Shown: positions 52,030 to 60,502 of the stretch, in pieces
Numbering within the stretch: position 1 is the first letter of the stretch
Layout: every line of letters begins with the position of its first letter
DNA from: CADEFQ01 sp050185195
Lineage (GTDB): Bacteria; Pseudomonadota; Gammaproteobacteria; Steroidobacterales; Steroidobacteraceae
DNA length: 64,000 nucleotides
Direction: 5' to 3'
Assembly: GCA_050185195.1 (NCBI GenBank)
Contig: JBFWZQ010000006.1
Coordinates: 62,001-126,000, forward strand
Translations under genes and position numbers: made by a program
Notes under the pieces: generated by a model
Told to the model about the DNA's origin: nothing
The model's database searches: none
Seen by the model: only the letters and a program-made list of their open reading frames with translations

Positions 52030-52589
52030 GCGTGCGCAGCGTGTGCGTCTATTGCGGTTCCCGGTCCGGGGGCCCGCCTGCCTACGCGCGCGCGGCCGCA
52101 GCGCTTGGTGCGGCCATCGCGCGCGAAGGCCTCACGCTCGTCTATGGCGGCGGCAGCGTCGGCCTGATGGGCGTGGTGGCCGATGAAGCGCTCGCGGCCG
52201 GCGGCCGCGTCGTGGGCGTCATACCGCGGATCCTGATGCGCCGGGAACTGGCGCACCGCGGGCTCACCGACCTCGTGGTGACCGATTCGATGCAGGGTCG
52301 CAAGGCGAAGATGGCGGAACTCTCGGACGCCTTCATTGCGCTGCCCGGAGGGATCGGTACCCTCGACGAGCTCTTCGAGATGTGGACCTGGGCGCAACTC
52401 GGTGTGCACCAGAAGCCCTGTGTCCTCATCAATACAGAAGGTTACTACGACGACCTGCTGGCGTTTCTCGATCGCGCCCAGCGCGACGGCTTCCTGCAGC
52501 CCGGCACTCGCGGGCTCCTGTGGGTCGTGTCGGCCCTGCCGTCGCCGTCGGAAATCTTTACAGCCCTCCTCAAAGGCTTGCCGGAGTAG
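52026..52589 (+). CDS. LOG-family phosphoribohydrolase
   Basis: 187 residues. The lysine-decarboxylase-like Rossmann fold contains VYGGGSVGLMGVVADEAL and the catalytic PGGIGTLDE at 107-115. This is the TIGR00730/LOG family that hydrolyses N-ribosyl nucleotide monophosphates, including cytokinin precursors. The GTG start overlaps the tadA stop (GTGA). Function in this organism is probably nucleotide salvage. Confidence 0.88.
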   Translation: MSVRSVCVYCGSRSGGPPAYARAAAALGAAIAREGLTLVYGGGSVGLMGVVADEALAAGGRVVGVIPRILMRRELAHRGLTDLVVTDSMQGRKAKMAELSDAFIALPGGIGTLDELFEMWTWAQLGVHQKPCVLINTEGYYDDLLAFLDRAQRDGFLQPGTRGLLWVVSALPSPSEIFTALLKGLPE

Positions 52590-52676
52590 GTCGTAACTGG
52601 CTGATTCGCGAAGCGAAATGGCGTTCTGGCCCGGATGTTGCTCTGCAAGAGTCGTCCACAGGAGGATCCGCCCAAA

Positions 52677-53165
52677 ATGACCAAAAGATTCCGTCTTGCG
52701 CTCGCCGCACTTGCCATCGCCGCTTCCGGCGCTGCCCATGCCGACTACATCGACCTCGGCACCATCACCGCGCCTGAACTCGTCACGTTCGGCAACGGCT
52801 GGATCACCGAGCCGACGAATTTCGTCGACGAATTCGCCTTCACCCTGACGAATGCCGCGTCCGCCTACGGCATGATCCTCGAGGGCGACTGGTGGTTCGG
52901 CAACACGAACGTGCAGCTGCTCTCGCTCGTGTCGAACAGCTACATCAGCTTCGACCTGTCACCGGGCCACTTCAGCTTCACGGGCCTCACGGCAGGCGCG
53001 TATTCGCTGTTCGTCTCCGGTGTCGCACGCGGCGTCACCGGTTACACGGGCACGATGGACTTCCGTCCGACCGCTCGGGTTCCCGAGCCGGGCTCGCTCG
53101 CGCTGTTCGGCTTCGGCCTCGTCGCGCTCGCCTTCATGGCGATGCGCCGCCGCGTCCGCGGCTGA
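52677..53165 (+). CDS. PEP-CTERM exosortase-sorted protein
   Basis: 162 residues. A signal peptide (about 1-23), a compact beta-rich body, and a C-terminal sorting signal VPEPGSLALFGFGLV followed by a hydrophobic helix and RRRVRG. PEP-CTERM proteins are cleaved by exosortase and often linked to exopolysaccharide or surface display. AGGAGG 11 bases upstream supports the start. No exosortase or EPS gene is in this window. Confidence 0.85.
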   Translation: MTKRFRLALAALAIAASGAAHADYIDLGTITAPELVTFGNGWITEPTNFVDEFAFTLTNAASAYGMILEGDWWFGNTNVQLLSLVSNSYISFDLSPGHFSFTGLTAGAYSLFVSGVARGVTGYTGTMDFRPTARVPEPGSLALFGFGLVALAFMAMRRRVRG

Positions 53166-53186
53166 TAGCGTCCTGATCGGTTGCCC

Positions 53187-54626
53187 TCACTGCCCCGCGA
53201 CTTCGGTCGCGGTGGCGGTGGGCGGCAGCAACTCACTCTCCGCCTGAAGCGCCGTCTCGATCGACGGCAGCGTCTGCCACTCGAGCACGCTCAGGTACTG
53301 GCGCACCCGCTTTTCGAATTGCACCGGCTCCCAGCCGCGCGCGTAGCCGCGCCTGGCCTGCAGGTACCAGCCTTCCTGCGCGAGCAGGGGCAGGCTCTCG
53401 CGTACCTCGGCCCAACGATCGGGATTGCCGCCGCGGGATTGCGTGATCACCCGTGCGTCCTCGAGATGCCCGTAGCCGACGTTGTAGGCGGCCAGGGCCA
53501 TCGACGTGCGGTCGGGTTCGGGAATGCGCGCCGGCATCTTGTCGCGCATCTCGAGGAAGTAGCGCGCGCCGCCGCGGATGTTCTCGCGCGGATCGAAGGG
53601 ATCTTCCACGCCCAGGGACTCGGCCGTCGCGGGCATCAGCATCATCACGCCGAGGGCGCCGTTGGGCGAGCGTGCGTCGCGCTCCCATTGCGACTCCTGG
53701 TAGGCGATCGCCGCGACGAGGCGCCAGTCGAGGTTCGTCTCGCGCGCGGCTTCCTCGAACCACGGCCGCAGCAGCGGCAGGCGGGTCTCGATGCTGTTCC
53801 TGAAGCTGCGGGCAATTCCGAGCTGCAGCCGGGGGGCGCGCTCGTCGCCCGAAACGGCAGCCGCCGCGATGCGTTGCCTCGTGGCATCGGCGCTGAGGAA
53901 CGCGTCGATCGCGGCGCGCAGCGCGTTCGAGCGCCTGCGCACCATCCATTGCACCGGGCGGCTGTCCTGCAGCTCGAACGCCGCCAGCAGCTCCGGATAG
54001 GCCTGGTGGATGAACTGGAAGGCCGGCGCGTCGACGACGGTGACGTCCGCCTCCCCGGCGGCAAGGATGTCGAGCGGCCGGTTGCGGGCGTCCGCGGGCA
54101 GTTCCCGCCATTCGAGCCCGTGTCCGAGGCGGTCGCGCAGCGCCGCGAGCGCATCGGCCTGCGGGCTCTCCGAACGGACCACGATGCGCCGGCCGCGCAG
54201 CGACCGGATGTCCTTCGGCTTCAGGCTGCCGCGGACATAAACCACGAGTTGCCCGACTTCATCGTAGTTGCGCGAGGGCAGGGCGAAGGCGTGCCAGGGA
54301 CCGCGATAGGTGAGTTGCGCCGCGGCGATATCCGCGCCTCCCGTGCGCAGCGCCTCGAGGGCCTGCCGCTCGGTTTCGAAGGGCGTGATCGCGAGGCGCA
54401 CGCCGAGCGTGCGGGCGAAATCCCGCGCAAGCTCGTATTCGAGCCCCTCGGGGCCCTGGGAGCCGATGTAGTAGGTCGTCGGCAGGTTGAGCGTCGCCAC
54501 CCGCAGCTCGCCGCGCTCGCGGATCTGCTCGATGGTCGTGGGCGGAGCGGTGCACTGGGCCAGTCCCGCGAGGGTGGCCAGCACACTGAGGGCCCGCCAC
54601 TGTCGCGGGCCAACGATGTGGCGCAT
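53187..54626 (-). CDS. mltF: Membrane-bound lytic transglycosylase F
   Basis: 479 residues. A lipobox GLAQC places the lipidated Cys at 25. An SBP_bac_3-like domain (about 30-265) is followed by an SLT domain (about 285-430) with the catalytic Glu in YQESQWERDA and the SPNGALGVMMLMPATAESL and AAYNVGYGHLEDA blocks. It cleaves peptidoglycan glycosidic bonds. I use ATG 54626, with GAGGTG upstream, rather than a GTG 12 bp earlier. It is convergent with the PEP-CTERM gene. Confidence 0.92.
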   Translation of the reverse strand: MRHIVGPRQWRALSVLATLAGLAQCTAPPTTIEQIRERGELRVATLNLPTTYYIGSQGPEGLEYELARDFARTLGVRLAITPFETERQALEALRTGGADIAAAQLTYRGPWHAFALPSRNYDEVGQLVVYVRGSLKPKDIRSLRGRRIVVRSESPQADALAALRDRLGHGLEWRELPADARNRPLDILAAGEADVTVVDAPAFQFIHQAYPELLAAFELQDSRPVQWMVRRRSNALRAAIDAFLSADATRQRIAAAAVSGDERAPRLQLGIARSFRNSIETRLPLLRPWFEEAARETNLDWRLVAAIAYQESQWERDARSPNGALGVMMLMPATAESLGVEDPFDPRENIRGGARYFLEMRDKMPARIPEPDRTSMALAAYNVGYGHLEDARVITQSRGGNPDRWAEVRESLPLLAQEGWYLQARRGYARGWEPVQFEKRVRQYLSVLEWQTLPSIETALQAESELLPPTATATEVAGQ

Positions 54627-54768
54627 CGAGCACCTCACGGGAACGAAGGACTTCCGCTAGAATAACAAGCCCAGCGTCGTGCACGAAACCGTGCGGCAGG
54701 CATGAATCACGAGCTCTTTCAAGGAGTTGCGTGAATTCAGGCCTTTCGCGCGCAGGAATGCGCACCCC

Positions 54769-54861
54769 GGAGAGGTACCGAAGTGGTCATAACGGCGCCG
54801 ACTCGAAATCGGATGGTCGGTTAATCCCGGCACGTGGGTTCGAATCCCACCCTCTCCGCCA
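54769..54861 (+). tRNA. tRNA-Ser, anticodon CGA
   Basis: 93 nt with an encoded CCA end. The acceptor stem GGAGAGG (54769-54775) pairs with CCTCTCC (54851-54857); the discriminator is G. The anticodon stem-loop reads CCGA-CTCGAAA-TCGG, giving anticodon CGA. The long variable arm and TTCGAATC T-loop (GTGGG/CCCAC T-stem) fit tRNA-Ser. Genes for tRNA are common attachment sites, but no repeat of its 3' end was found downstream. Confidence 0.93.
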
Positions 54862-54876
54862 CTTCGCAGCAGGGAC

Positions 54877-54898
54877 GGTCGGTGGTCCGCCACCGACC
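54877..54898. repeat. Hairpin after tRNA-Ser (possible terminator)
   Basis: GGTCGGTGG-TCCG-CCACCGACC has nine-base perfect arms and a four-base loop, 15 bp after the tRNA. No T-run follows, so it may act as a processing or terminator structure between the tRNA and nspC rather than a classical intrinsic terminator. Confidence 0.5.
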
Positions 54899-54920
54899 GG
54901 TCCCGGTGCCACCCGAGACG

Positions 54921-56015
54921 ATGCAAACCCCCTACTACCTCATCGACAAGTCGAAGTTGCTGCGCAACCTGCGGGTGATCGAGGCCGTGCGCGAGCGCGC
55001 GGGCGCCCGCGTGCTGCTCGCGCTCAAGTGCTTTGCAAGCTGGTCGGTGTTCGACCTGATGCGCCAGTACATGGACGGCACCACCTCGTCTTCGCTGTAC
55101 GAAGTGCGGCTCGGTCGCGAGAAGTTCGGCGGCGAGGCGCATGCCTACAGCGTCGCCTACGCGGATGACGAGATCGACGAGGTGGTCTCGCACGCCGACA
55201 AGATCATCTTCAATTCGATCGGGCAACTCGAGCGCTACGAAGGCCGCGCCGCCGGCCTGCCGCGGGGTTTGCGCCTGAACCCGCAGGTCAGCAGCTCGAG
55301 CTTCGACCTCGCGGACCCCGCGCGCCCGTTCAGCCGGCTCGGCGAGTCCGATCCGTCGCGCATCGAGGCCGTGCTCGCGAAGGTGAGCGGTTTCATGATC
55401 CACAACAACTGCGAGAACGGCGATTTTGCGCTGTTCGACCGGATGCTGGGCGAGGTCGAGGCGCGCTTCGGCGCGCTGCTCGACCGGGTGGGGTGGGTCA
55501 GCCTCGGGGGCGGCATCGCCTTCACGGATGCGGACTATCCGCTCGATGCCTTCTGCGGCCGGTTGCGCGAGTTCGCGGCGCGCCATGGCGTGCAGGTCTA
55601 CCTCGAACCCGGCGAGGCCGCCGTCACGGGCAGCACCACGCTCGAGGTGAGCGTGCTCGACACGCTGTACAACGGCAAGCACATCGCGGTCGTCGACAGC
55701 TCGATAGAAGCGCACATGCTCGACCTGCTCATCTACCGCGAGCGGGCGCGCATCGAGCCGGACAGCGGGCCGCACGCCTGGCTGGTCTGCGGCAAGTCCT
55801 GCCTCGCCGGCGACATCTTCGGCGAATTCCGCTTCGCCCGGCCGCTCGCCGTGGGCGATCGCCTATCGATCGCCAATGCCGCCGGCTACACGATGGTGAA
55901 GAAGAACTGGTTCAACGGCGTGCGCATGCCGTCGATTGCCGTGCGCGAGCTCGACGGCACGACGACGCTGCAACGCCGTTTCAGCTACGACGATTTCGCG
56001 GCGGCCCTCTCCTGA
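54921..56015 (+). CDS. nspC: Carboxynorspermidine decarboxylase
   Basis: 364 residues, a fold type III PLP enzyme of the DAP/ornithine decarboxylase family. The Schiff-base Lys36 is in LALKCFASW, and the GGG/E-rich barrel motifs include SLGGGIAF and EPGEA. The C-terminal catalytic Cys lies in CGKSCLAGD. It decarboxylates carboxy(nor)spermidine to (nor)spermidine. It is followed by the dehydrogenase that makes its substrate, so the two form a complete alternative polyamine route. Start: ATG 54921; a longer frame would extend back through the tRNA. Confidence 0.93.
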   Translation: MQTPYYLIDKSKLLRNLRVIEAVRERAGARVLLALKCFASWSVFDLMRQYMDGTTSSSLYEVRLGREKFGGEAHAYSVAYADDEIDEVVSHADKIIFNSIGQLERYEGRAAGLPRGLRLNPQVSSSSFDLADPARPFSRLGESDPSRIEAVLAKVSGFMIHNNCENGDFALFDRMLGEVEARFGALLDRVGWVSLGGGIAFTDADYPLDAFCGRLREFAARHGVQVYLEPGEAAVTGSTTLEVSVLDTLYNGKHIAVVDSSIEAHMLDLLIYRERARIEPDSGPHAWLVCGKSCLAGDIFGEFRFARPLAVGDRLSIANAAGYTMVKKNWFNGVRMPSIAVRELDGTTTLQRRFSYDDFAAALS

Positions 56016-56061
56016 GGACCAGCCGTTCGACGGGTGCAACCACTGGAGGTCCACGCACGAA

Positions 56062-57300
56062 ATGAAGAGCAATGTCCTGATCATCGGCGCCGGCGGCGTC
56101 GCCCGGGTCGTGGCACACAAATGCGCACAACACACCGGCCGCTTCAAGGCCATCCACATCGCATCGCGCTCGGTCGGCAAATGCCGCGCCATCGTCGATT
56201 CGGTGCGGGCGAAAGGCGGCCTTGCGCCCGATGCCACGATCGAGGCGCACGCGCTCGATGCCCTGGATGTCGCCGCGACGAGCGCCCTCATCGAAGCGAC
56301 CGGCAGCCGGATCGTGATCAACGTCGGCGCGTCGTTCGTCAACATGTCGGTGCTGTCGGCCTGCATCGCGACCGGCGCGGCCTACATCGACACGGCGATC
56401 CACGAGGATCCGCTCAAGATCTGCGAAACGCCGCCGTGGTACGGCAATTACGAATGGAAGCGGCGCGAGGCCTGCGCGCGGGCGGGTGTCACCGCGATCC
56501 TGGGTGCCGGTTTCGATCCGGGCGTCGTCAACGCCTATGCGGCGCTCGCGCGCGACGAGTACTTCGACCGGATCGATTCGATCGACATCATCGACATCAA
56601 TGCGGGCAGCCATGGCCGCTATTTCGCGACCAATTTCGACCCGGAGATCAATTTCCGCGAGTTCACCGGCCAGGTCTGGTCCTGGCAGGGCGGTGAGTGG
56701 ACGTCGAATCGCATGTTCGAGGTGAAGAAGACGTGGGACCTGCCGGTGGTCGGCGCGAGCACGGCTTACCTCACGGGGCACGACGAGATCCACTCGCTGT
56801 CGCGCAACCTCGACGTGCCGGACATCCGCTTCTGGATGGGCTTCGGCGATCACTACATCAATGTCTTCACGGTGCTGAAGAACCTCGGCCTGTTGTCGGA
56901 ACAGCCCGTCACGACGGCGGAGGGCCAGCAGGTCGTGCCGCTCAAGGTCGTCAAGGCAGTGCTGCCCGATCCGTCGTCGCTCGCACCCGGTTACAGCGGC
57001 AAGACCTGCATCGGCGACCTGGTTCGCGGCGAGAAGGACGGTGTGGCGCGCGAAGTGTTCATCTACAACGTGGCCGACCACGCGGCCTGCTACGCGGAAG
57101 TCGGCAGCCAGGCGATCTCCTATACCGCCGGCGTGCCGGCCGTGGCCGCCGCGCTGCTGATCGCGGACGGAACCTGGGACGTGAAGAAGATGGTCAACGT
57201 CGAGGAGTTGCCGCCGCGGCCATTCCTCGGCCTGCTCGGGCAAATGGGGCTGCCCACGCGCGTCCGGGACGAAGCGGGCGACCGCGCCTGGGTCGCGTAG
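56062..57300 (+). CDS. Carboxynorspermidine dehydrogenase (saccharopine dehydrogenase-like)
   Basis: 412 residues. A Rossmann fold starts with NVLIIGAGGVARVVAHK (about 4-20), and the sequence continues with the saccharopine-dehydrogenase-family catalytic core, including NVGASFVNMSVLSACI, AILGAGFDPGVVNAYA and the DYIN-type FGDHYINVFTVLKNLGLL block. This carboxy(nor)spermidine synthase condenses aspartate semialdehyde with a diamine (putrescine or diaminopropane) using NADPH. It follows nspC by 46 bp, with GGAGG about 13 bp upstream. The diamine substrate cannot be chosen from sequence. Confidence 0.9.
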   Translation: MKSNVLIIGAGGVARVVAHKCAQHTGRFKAIHIASRSVGKCRAIVDSVRAKGGLAPDATIEAHALDALDVAATSALIEATGSRIVINVGASFVNMSVLSACIATGAAYIDTAIHEDPLKICETPPWYGNYEWKRREACARAGVTAILGAGFDPGVVNAYAALARDEYFDRIDSIDIIDINAGSHGRYFATNFDPEINFREFTGQVWSWQGGEWTSNRMFEVKKTWDLPVVGASTAYLTGHDEIHSLSRNLDVPDIRFWMGFGDHYINVFTVLKNLGLLSEQPVTTAEGQQVVPLKVVKAVLPDPSSLAPGYSGKTCIGDLVRGEKDGVAREVFIYNVADHAACYAEVGSQAISYTAGVPAVAAALLIADGTWDVKKMVNVEELPPRPFLGLLGQMGLPTRVRDEAGDRAWVA

Positions 57301-57303
57301 TCG

Positions 57304-57726
57304 TCAGAGTTTGTGCGTCGACAGCAGGAGGCTGGTTTCGGTGCTCGAGATGCCCTCCACGAGGCGGATCCTCGCGAGTACCCGATCGAAGGCCTCCAGG
57401 CTGTCGGCGCGCAGCTCGACCACGATGTCCCAGCGGCCGTTGGTCGAATGCAGCGCGCTCACGGCCGGGTCGCCGCGTAGCGCCCGGATCACCGCCTCGG
57501 TGCGGTTGCCTTCCACGAGCACCGTCATCAGGGCGCGGATGTGCTGCGCTTCGACCTGGGGCCGCAGGCGCAGCGTGTAGCCGACGATGACGCCATCCCG
57601 CTCGAGCCGTGCCAGGCGGTTCGAGATCGTGCCGCGAGCGACGCGCAGGCCCTTGGCGAGGGAGGCGATCGAGGCGCGGGCGTCGTCCCGCAGCAGGGCG
57701 ATGAGCTTGCGATCGATGTCGTCCAT
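57304..57726 (-). CDS. Lrp/AsnC-family regulator
   Basis: 140 residues. An N-terminal HTH (about 3-55; DRKLIALLRDDARASIASLA, then ISNRLARLERDGVI) precedes the RAM ligand-binding domain (about 65-135). Lrp/AsnC proteins respond to amino acids and often control adjacent catabolic operons. It diverges from the ornithine cyclodeaminase/arginase operon across a 161-bp gap containing an inverted repeat, so arginine or ornithine is a likely signal. It converges on the polyamine dehydrogenase gene. Confidence 0.9.
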   Translation of the reverse strand: MDDIDRKLIALLRDDARASIASLAKGLRVARGTISNRLARLERDGVIVGYTLRLRPQVEAQHIRALMTVLVEGNRTEAVIRALRGDPAVSALHSTNGRWDIVVELRADSLEAFDRVLARIRLVEGISSTETSLLLSTHKL

Positions 57727-57789
57727 GGGCGCTCCCGTTCACCAGCGGCAGGGGTATTCTAGCCAAATCGCCAGTTCAATCTGACGAAA

Positions 57790-57816
57790 TGCTCAAGTTA
57801 CTGCAATTAGTGAGCA
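57790..57816. promoter_or_regulatory. Inverted repeat in the Lrp/OCD divergent promoter region
   Basis: TGCTCA-N15-TGAGCA, six-base perfect arms with an AT-rich 15-bp centre, lies in the 161-bp gap between the Lrp/AsnC gene and the ornithine cyclodeaminase gene. The layout fits a binding site for the adjacent AsnC-type dimer. Six-base arms with this spacing are only moderately significant. Confidence 0.4.
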
Positions 57817-57887
57817 GTTCTCTGGCTATTCAGTGACGTGCGAGGCGCCGAGACTAGGGGAAAGCCGAGCCCCAAGGAGGAAGTCCC

Positions 57888-58940
57888 ATGGTCGATTACA
57901 TCGGTGTCGAGCGCATCCAGTCGCTCATGTCCCGGGTGGGTGTCGCACGCCTGCTGGCCGGGCTCGCCAGGGAAATCGAAGCCGACTTCCTGCGCTGGGG
58001 TGAGTTCGAGAAGTCGGCGCGGCACGCGATCCACTCGAAGGTCGGTGTCATCGAACTGATGCCGACGTCCGACGGTCGCCTCTATTCCTTCAAGTACGTG
58101 AACGGGCACCCGAAGAACACGGCGGAAGGCCTGCTGACCGTCACCGCCTTCGGCGTGCTGGCCGACGTGGACACCGGCTATCCGATGTTGCTGTCGGAGA
58201 TGACCTATGCGACGGCGTTGCGCACGGCCGCGACCTCGGCGCTTGCGGCACGCGCGCTGGCGCGTCCGTCATGCACCTCGATGGCGCTCATCGGCAACGG
58301 TGCGCAGAGCGAGTTCCAGGCGATCGCGTTCCACGCGCTGCTCGGCGTGCGCGAACTGCGGCTCTACGACGCCGATCCGCGCGCGACCGACAAGCTCGTG
58401 CGCAACCTCACCGGGCAGCGCCTGGCGGGCCTGCGCCTCGTGCGTTGCGATTCGGCTGCCGCCGCGGCGCGCGGGGCGGACATCGTGACCACCGTGACGG
58501 CCGACAAGCGCAATGCCGTCATCCTCGAGCCCGAATCGATCGAACCGGGCATGCACGTCAACGCACTCGGCGGCGACTGCCCCGGCAAGACGGAGCTGCA
58601 CGCCGGGATCCTGCGCCGCGCCGACGCGCGCGTCTTCGTGGAGTTCGAGCCGCAGGCGCGCATCGAAGGCGAGATCCAGCAGCTCGACCCCGCCTTTCCC
58701 GTCACCGAGCTGAGCGTCGTGCTGGCGGACCGCACGCGCGGCCGCACGAGCCCGCGGGACGTGACGATCTTCGATTCGGTCGGCTTTGCGCTCGAGGACT
58801 TCTCGACGCTGCGCTTCCTGCACCGGCTGAACCGGGAGCAGGGCGGCGTGCGGCCGCAGATCGACCTGGTGCCGGACCTCGCCGATCCGAAGGACCTGTT
58901 CTCGAGCCGGCCGGCCGTGGCGGAACGGGTGCGGGCATGA
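57888..58940 (+). CDS. Ornithine cyclodeaminase-family enzyme
   Basis: 350 residues of the ornithine cyclodeaminase/mu-crystallin family. The N-terminal substrate region contains SKVGVIELMPTSDGRLYSFKYVNGHP with conserved Lys, and the NAD-binding loop reads LIGNGAQSEFQAIAF. The family converts ornithine to proline with loss of ammonia. It overlaps the arginase gene by 4 bp (ATGA), so the pair takes arginine through ornithine to proline. Control by the divergent Lrp/AsnC regulator is likely. Confidence 0.87.
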   Translation: MVDYIGVERIQSLMSRVGVARLLAGLAREIEADFLRWGEFEKSARHAIHSKVGVIELMPTSDGRLYSFKYVNGHPKNTAEGLLTVTAFGVLADVDTGYPMLLSEMTYATALRTAATSALAARALARPSCTSMALIGNGAQSEFQAIAFHALLGVRELRLYDADPRATDKLVRNLTGQRLAGLRLVRCDSAAAAARGADIVTTVTADKRNAVILEPESIEPGMHVNALGGDCPGKTELHAGILRRADARVFVEFEPQARIEGEIQQLDPAFPVTELSVVLADRTRGRTSPRDVTIFDSVGFALEDFSTLRFLHRLNREQGGVRPQIDLVPDLADPKDLFSSRPAVAERVRA

Positions 58941-60016
58941 TCGCGCGGGCGCGCCCGCGCGTTGCCAGCCTGATCGGCGTGCCGACCGACATCGGCGCGG
59001 GCGCACGCGGCGCATCGATGGGTCCGGAGGCGCTGCGCGTGGCGGGCCTGCGCGAGGCGGTCCTGCGCCGGGGCATGCAGGTGGTCGATCGCGGCAACCT
59101 CGCCGGGCCAGTCAATCCGTGCCAGTCGCGCGACGGCGGCTATCGTCACCTGCCGGAAGTGATCGAGTGGAATCGCGCGCTGCATGACGCCGTCCAGGAA
59201 GAGCTCGCGGCGCAACGCATGCCGATCGTGCTGGGTGGGGACCACTGCCTCGGTATCGGCTCGATCAGCGCGGTGGCGCGTCATTGCCGCGAGGCCGGCC
59301 TGAAGCTGCGCGTGCTGTGGCTCGACGCGCACACGGATTTCAACACCGCGGCGATCTCGCCGAGCGGCAACGTGCATGGCATGCCGCTCGCCTGCCTGTG
59401 CGGCTTCGGGCCGCCCGAACTCGTGGCCATCGGCGGCGAGGGGCCGGCCATCCGGCCGGAGTGGTTGCGCCTCATCGGCATCCGCAGCGTCGATGCGGAA
59501 GAGGCACGTTTCGTGGACGAGCAGGCGCTCGAGGTCTATGACATGCGCCGCATCGACGAGATCGGCGTGCGCGAGGCGATGGCGAGGGCGCTCGCGGGCG
59601 TCGACGACGAGACCCACCTGCACGTGAGCTTCGACGTCGATTTCCTCGACCCGCAGATCGCGCCGGGCGTCGGCACGACCGTGCAGGGCGGGCCTTCGTA
59701 TCGCGAGGCGCAGCTGTGCATGGAGATGATCGCCGATACCGGGCGGCTCGGTTCGCTCGACGTGGTGGAGCTCAATCCCGCGCTCGACGTGCGCAACCAG
59801 ACGGCGTTGCTCGCCGTCGAGCTGATCGAGTCACTGCTCGGCAAGGCAACGCTCGCGCGACGCCCGGTGGCCGATCAGCGCGTTGCCGGGCAGACCTGCG
59901 GCTTCGAGCGCATGAGCGCCAACAGGTCATCGAACTTCGCGAGGTCGGCGGGGTCGGGCGGCGGGCCGTCGCCACCGAGGAAGGCGCCGAAGACCGATGC
60001 GCCGTCCTGGTCGTAG
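58937..60016 (+). CDS. rocF: Arginase with an extended C-terminal tail
   Basis: 359 residues; bacterial arginases usually have about 300-310. The binuclear manganese site is complete: His103 (GGDHCLG), Asp130, His132 and Asp134 (DAHTDFN), Asp233 and Asp235 (SFDVDFLDP), and the VVELNPALD turn. It hydrolyses arginine to ornithine and urea. The first ~307 residues match the family; the last ~50 (rich in Ser, Pro, Gly, Arg) lie antisense to the convergent HutX-like gene (142-nt overlap) and may have arisen by loss of the original stop. It is coupled to the ornithine cyclodeaminase gene by ATGA. Confidence 0.88.
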   Translation: MIARARPRVASLIGVPTDIGAGARGASMGPEALRVAGLREAVLRRGMQVVDRGNLAGPVNPCQSRDGGYRHLPEVIEWNRALHDAVQEELAAQRMPIVLGGDHCLGIGSISAVARHCREAGLKLRVLWLDAHTDFNTAAISPSGNVHGMPLACLCGFGPPELVAIGGEGPAIRPEWLRLIGIRSVDAEEARFVDEQALEVYDMRRIDEIGVREAMARALAGVDDETHLHVSFDVDFLDPQIAPGVGTTVQGGPSYREAQLCMEMIADTGRLGSLDVVELNPALDVRNQTALLAVELIESLLGKATLARRPVADQRVAGQTCGFERMSANRSSNFARSAGSGGGPSPPRKAPKTDAPSWS

Positions 60017-60498
60017 GCGATCACGCCGCGCGGACTGACCTGGTCCTTGTTCTTGCCGGGCAGCTGCACGGCGTAGATCGCCGAGTAGAGGTCGGGCCGC
60101 AAGTGGCCGCGCAGCGGGTGCGAGTACTCGATGTTGAAGTACTTGCTCGATTTCGAGGGCGTGCCCTTGCCCGCGGCGCTGCGGATCTCGAAGACGTTCG
60201 GTCCCTTCATGATCAGGAAGGTCGCTTCCTTCCAGGCGCCGATCGCCGCCCAGATCTCGGCAAAATCGGCGCCGGGCACGGAAGCCGAAACGTCCGCACC
60301 CAGGGCGCTCGCGACGGTGGCCTCCGGCAGTTTGAGGCGCGTGGCGGCCACCGGGGGCATCGTGCCCGGGTTCGCCGCGTAGAACGTGGCGACCTGTTTC
60401 ACCTGCTCCGGGGTCGCGCAGAAGTCGGCGGCGAACGCCGCGCCTGCGAGGCTCGAGCCAAGGACCAGGGCGACGGCAGCACCGGCTTTGCGCGACAT
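59875..60498 (-). CDS. Exported HutX/ChuX-like haem-handling protein
   Basis: 207 residues. A signal peptide (about 1-23) precedes a domain resembling HutX/ChuX. The pattern is LPEATVASALG, then WAAIGAWKEATFLI, then VFEIRSAAGKGTPSKSSKYFN and HPLRGHLRPD. Cytoplasmic HutX/ChuX proteins bind or transfer haem; this version carries a signal peptide and is likely periplasmic. AAGGG upstream supports the start. It is the last gene of the ferredoxin/membrane/nitrilase operon, 4 bp after the nitrilase. Its 3' 142 nt overlap the arginase tail on the other strand. Family assignment is by pattern only. Confidence 0.6.
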   Translation of the reverse strand: MSRKAGAAVALVLGSSLAGAAFAADFCATPEQVKQVATFYAANPGTMPPVAATRLKLPEATVASALGADVSASVPGADFAEIWAAIGAWKEATFLIMKGPNVFEIRSAAGKGTPSKSSKYFNIEYSHPLRGHLRPDLYSAIYAVQLPGKNKDQVSPRGVIAYDQDGASVFGAFLGGDGPPPDPADLAKFDDLLALMRSKPQVCPATR

Positions 60499-60502
60499 AC
60501 GG

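Noticed and set aside
54769..54861. tRNA-Ser as an integration site
   Set aside because: No repeat of its 3' end and no mobility genes downstream in the window.
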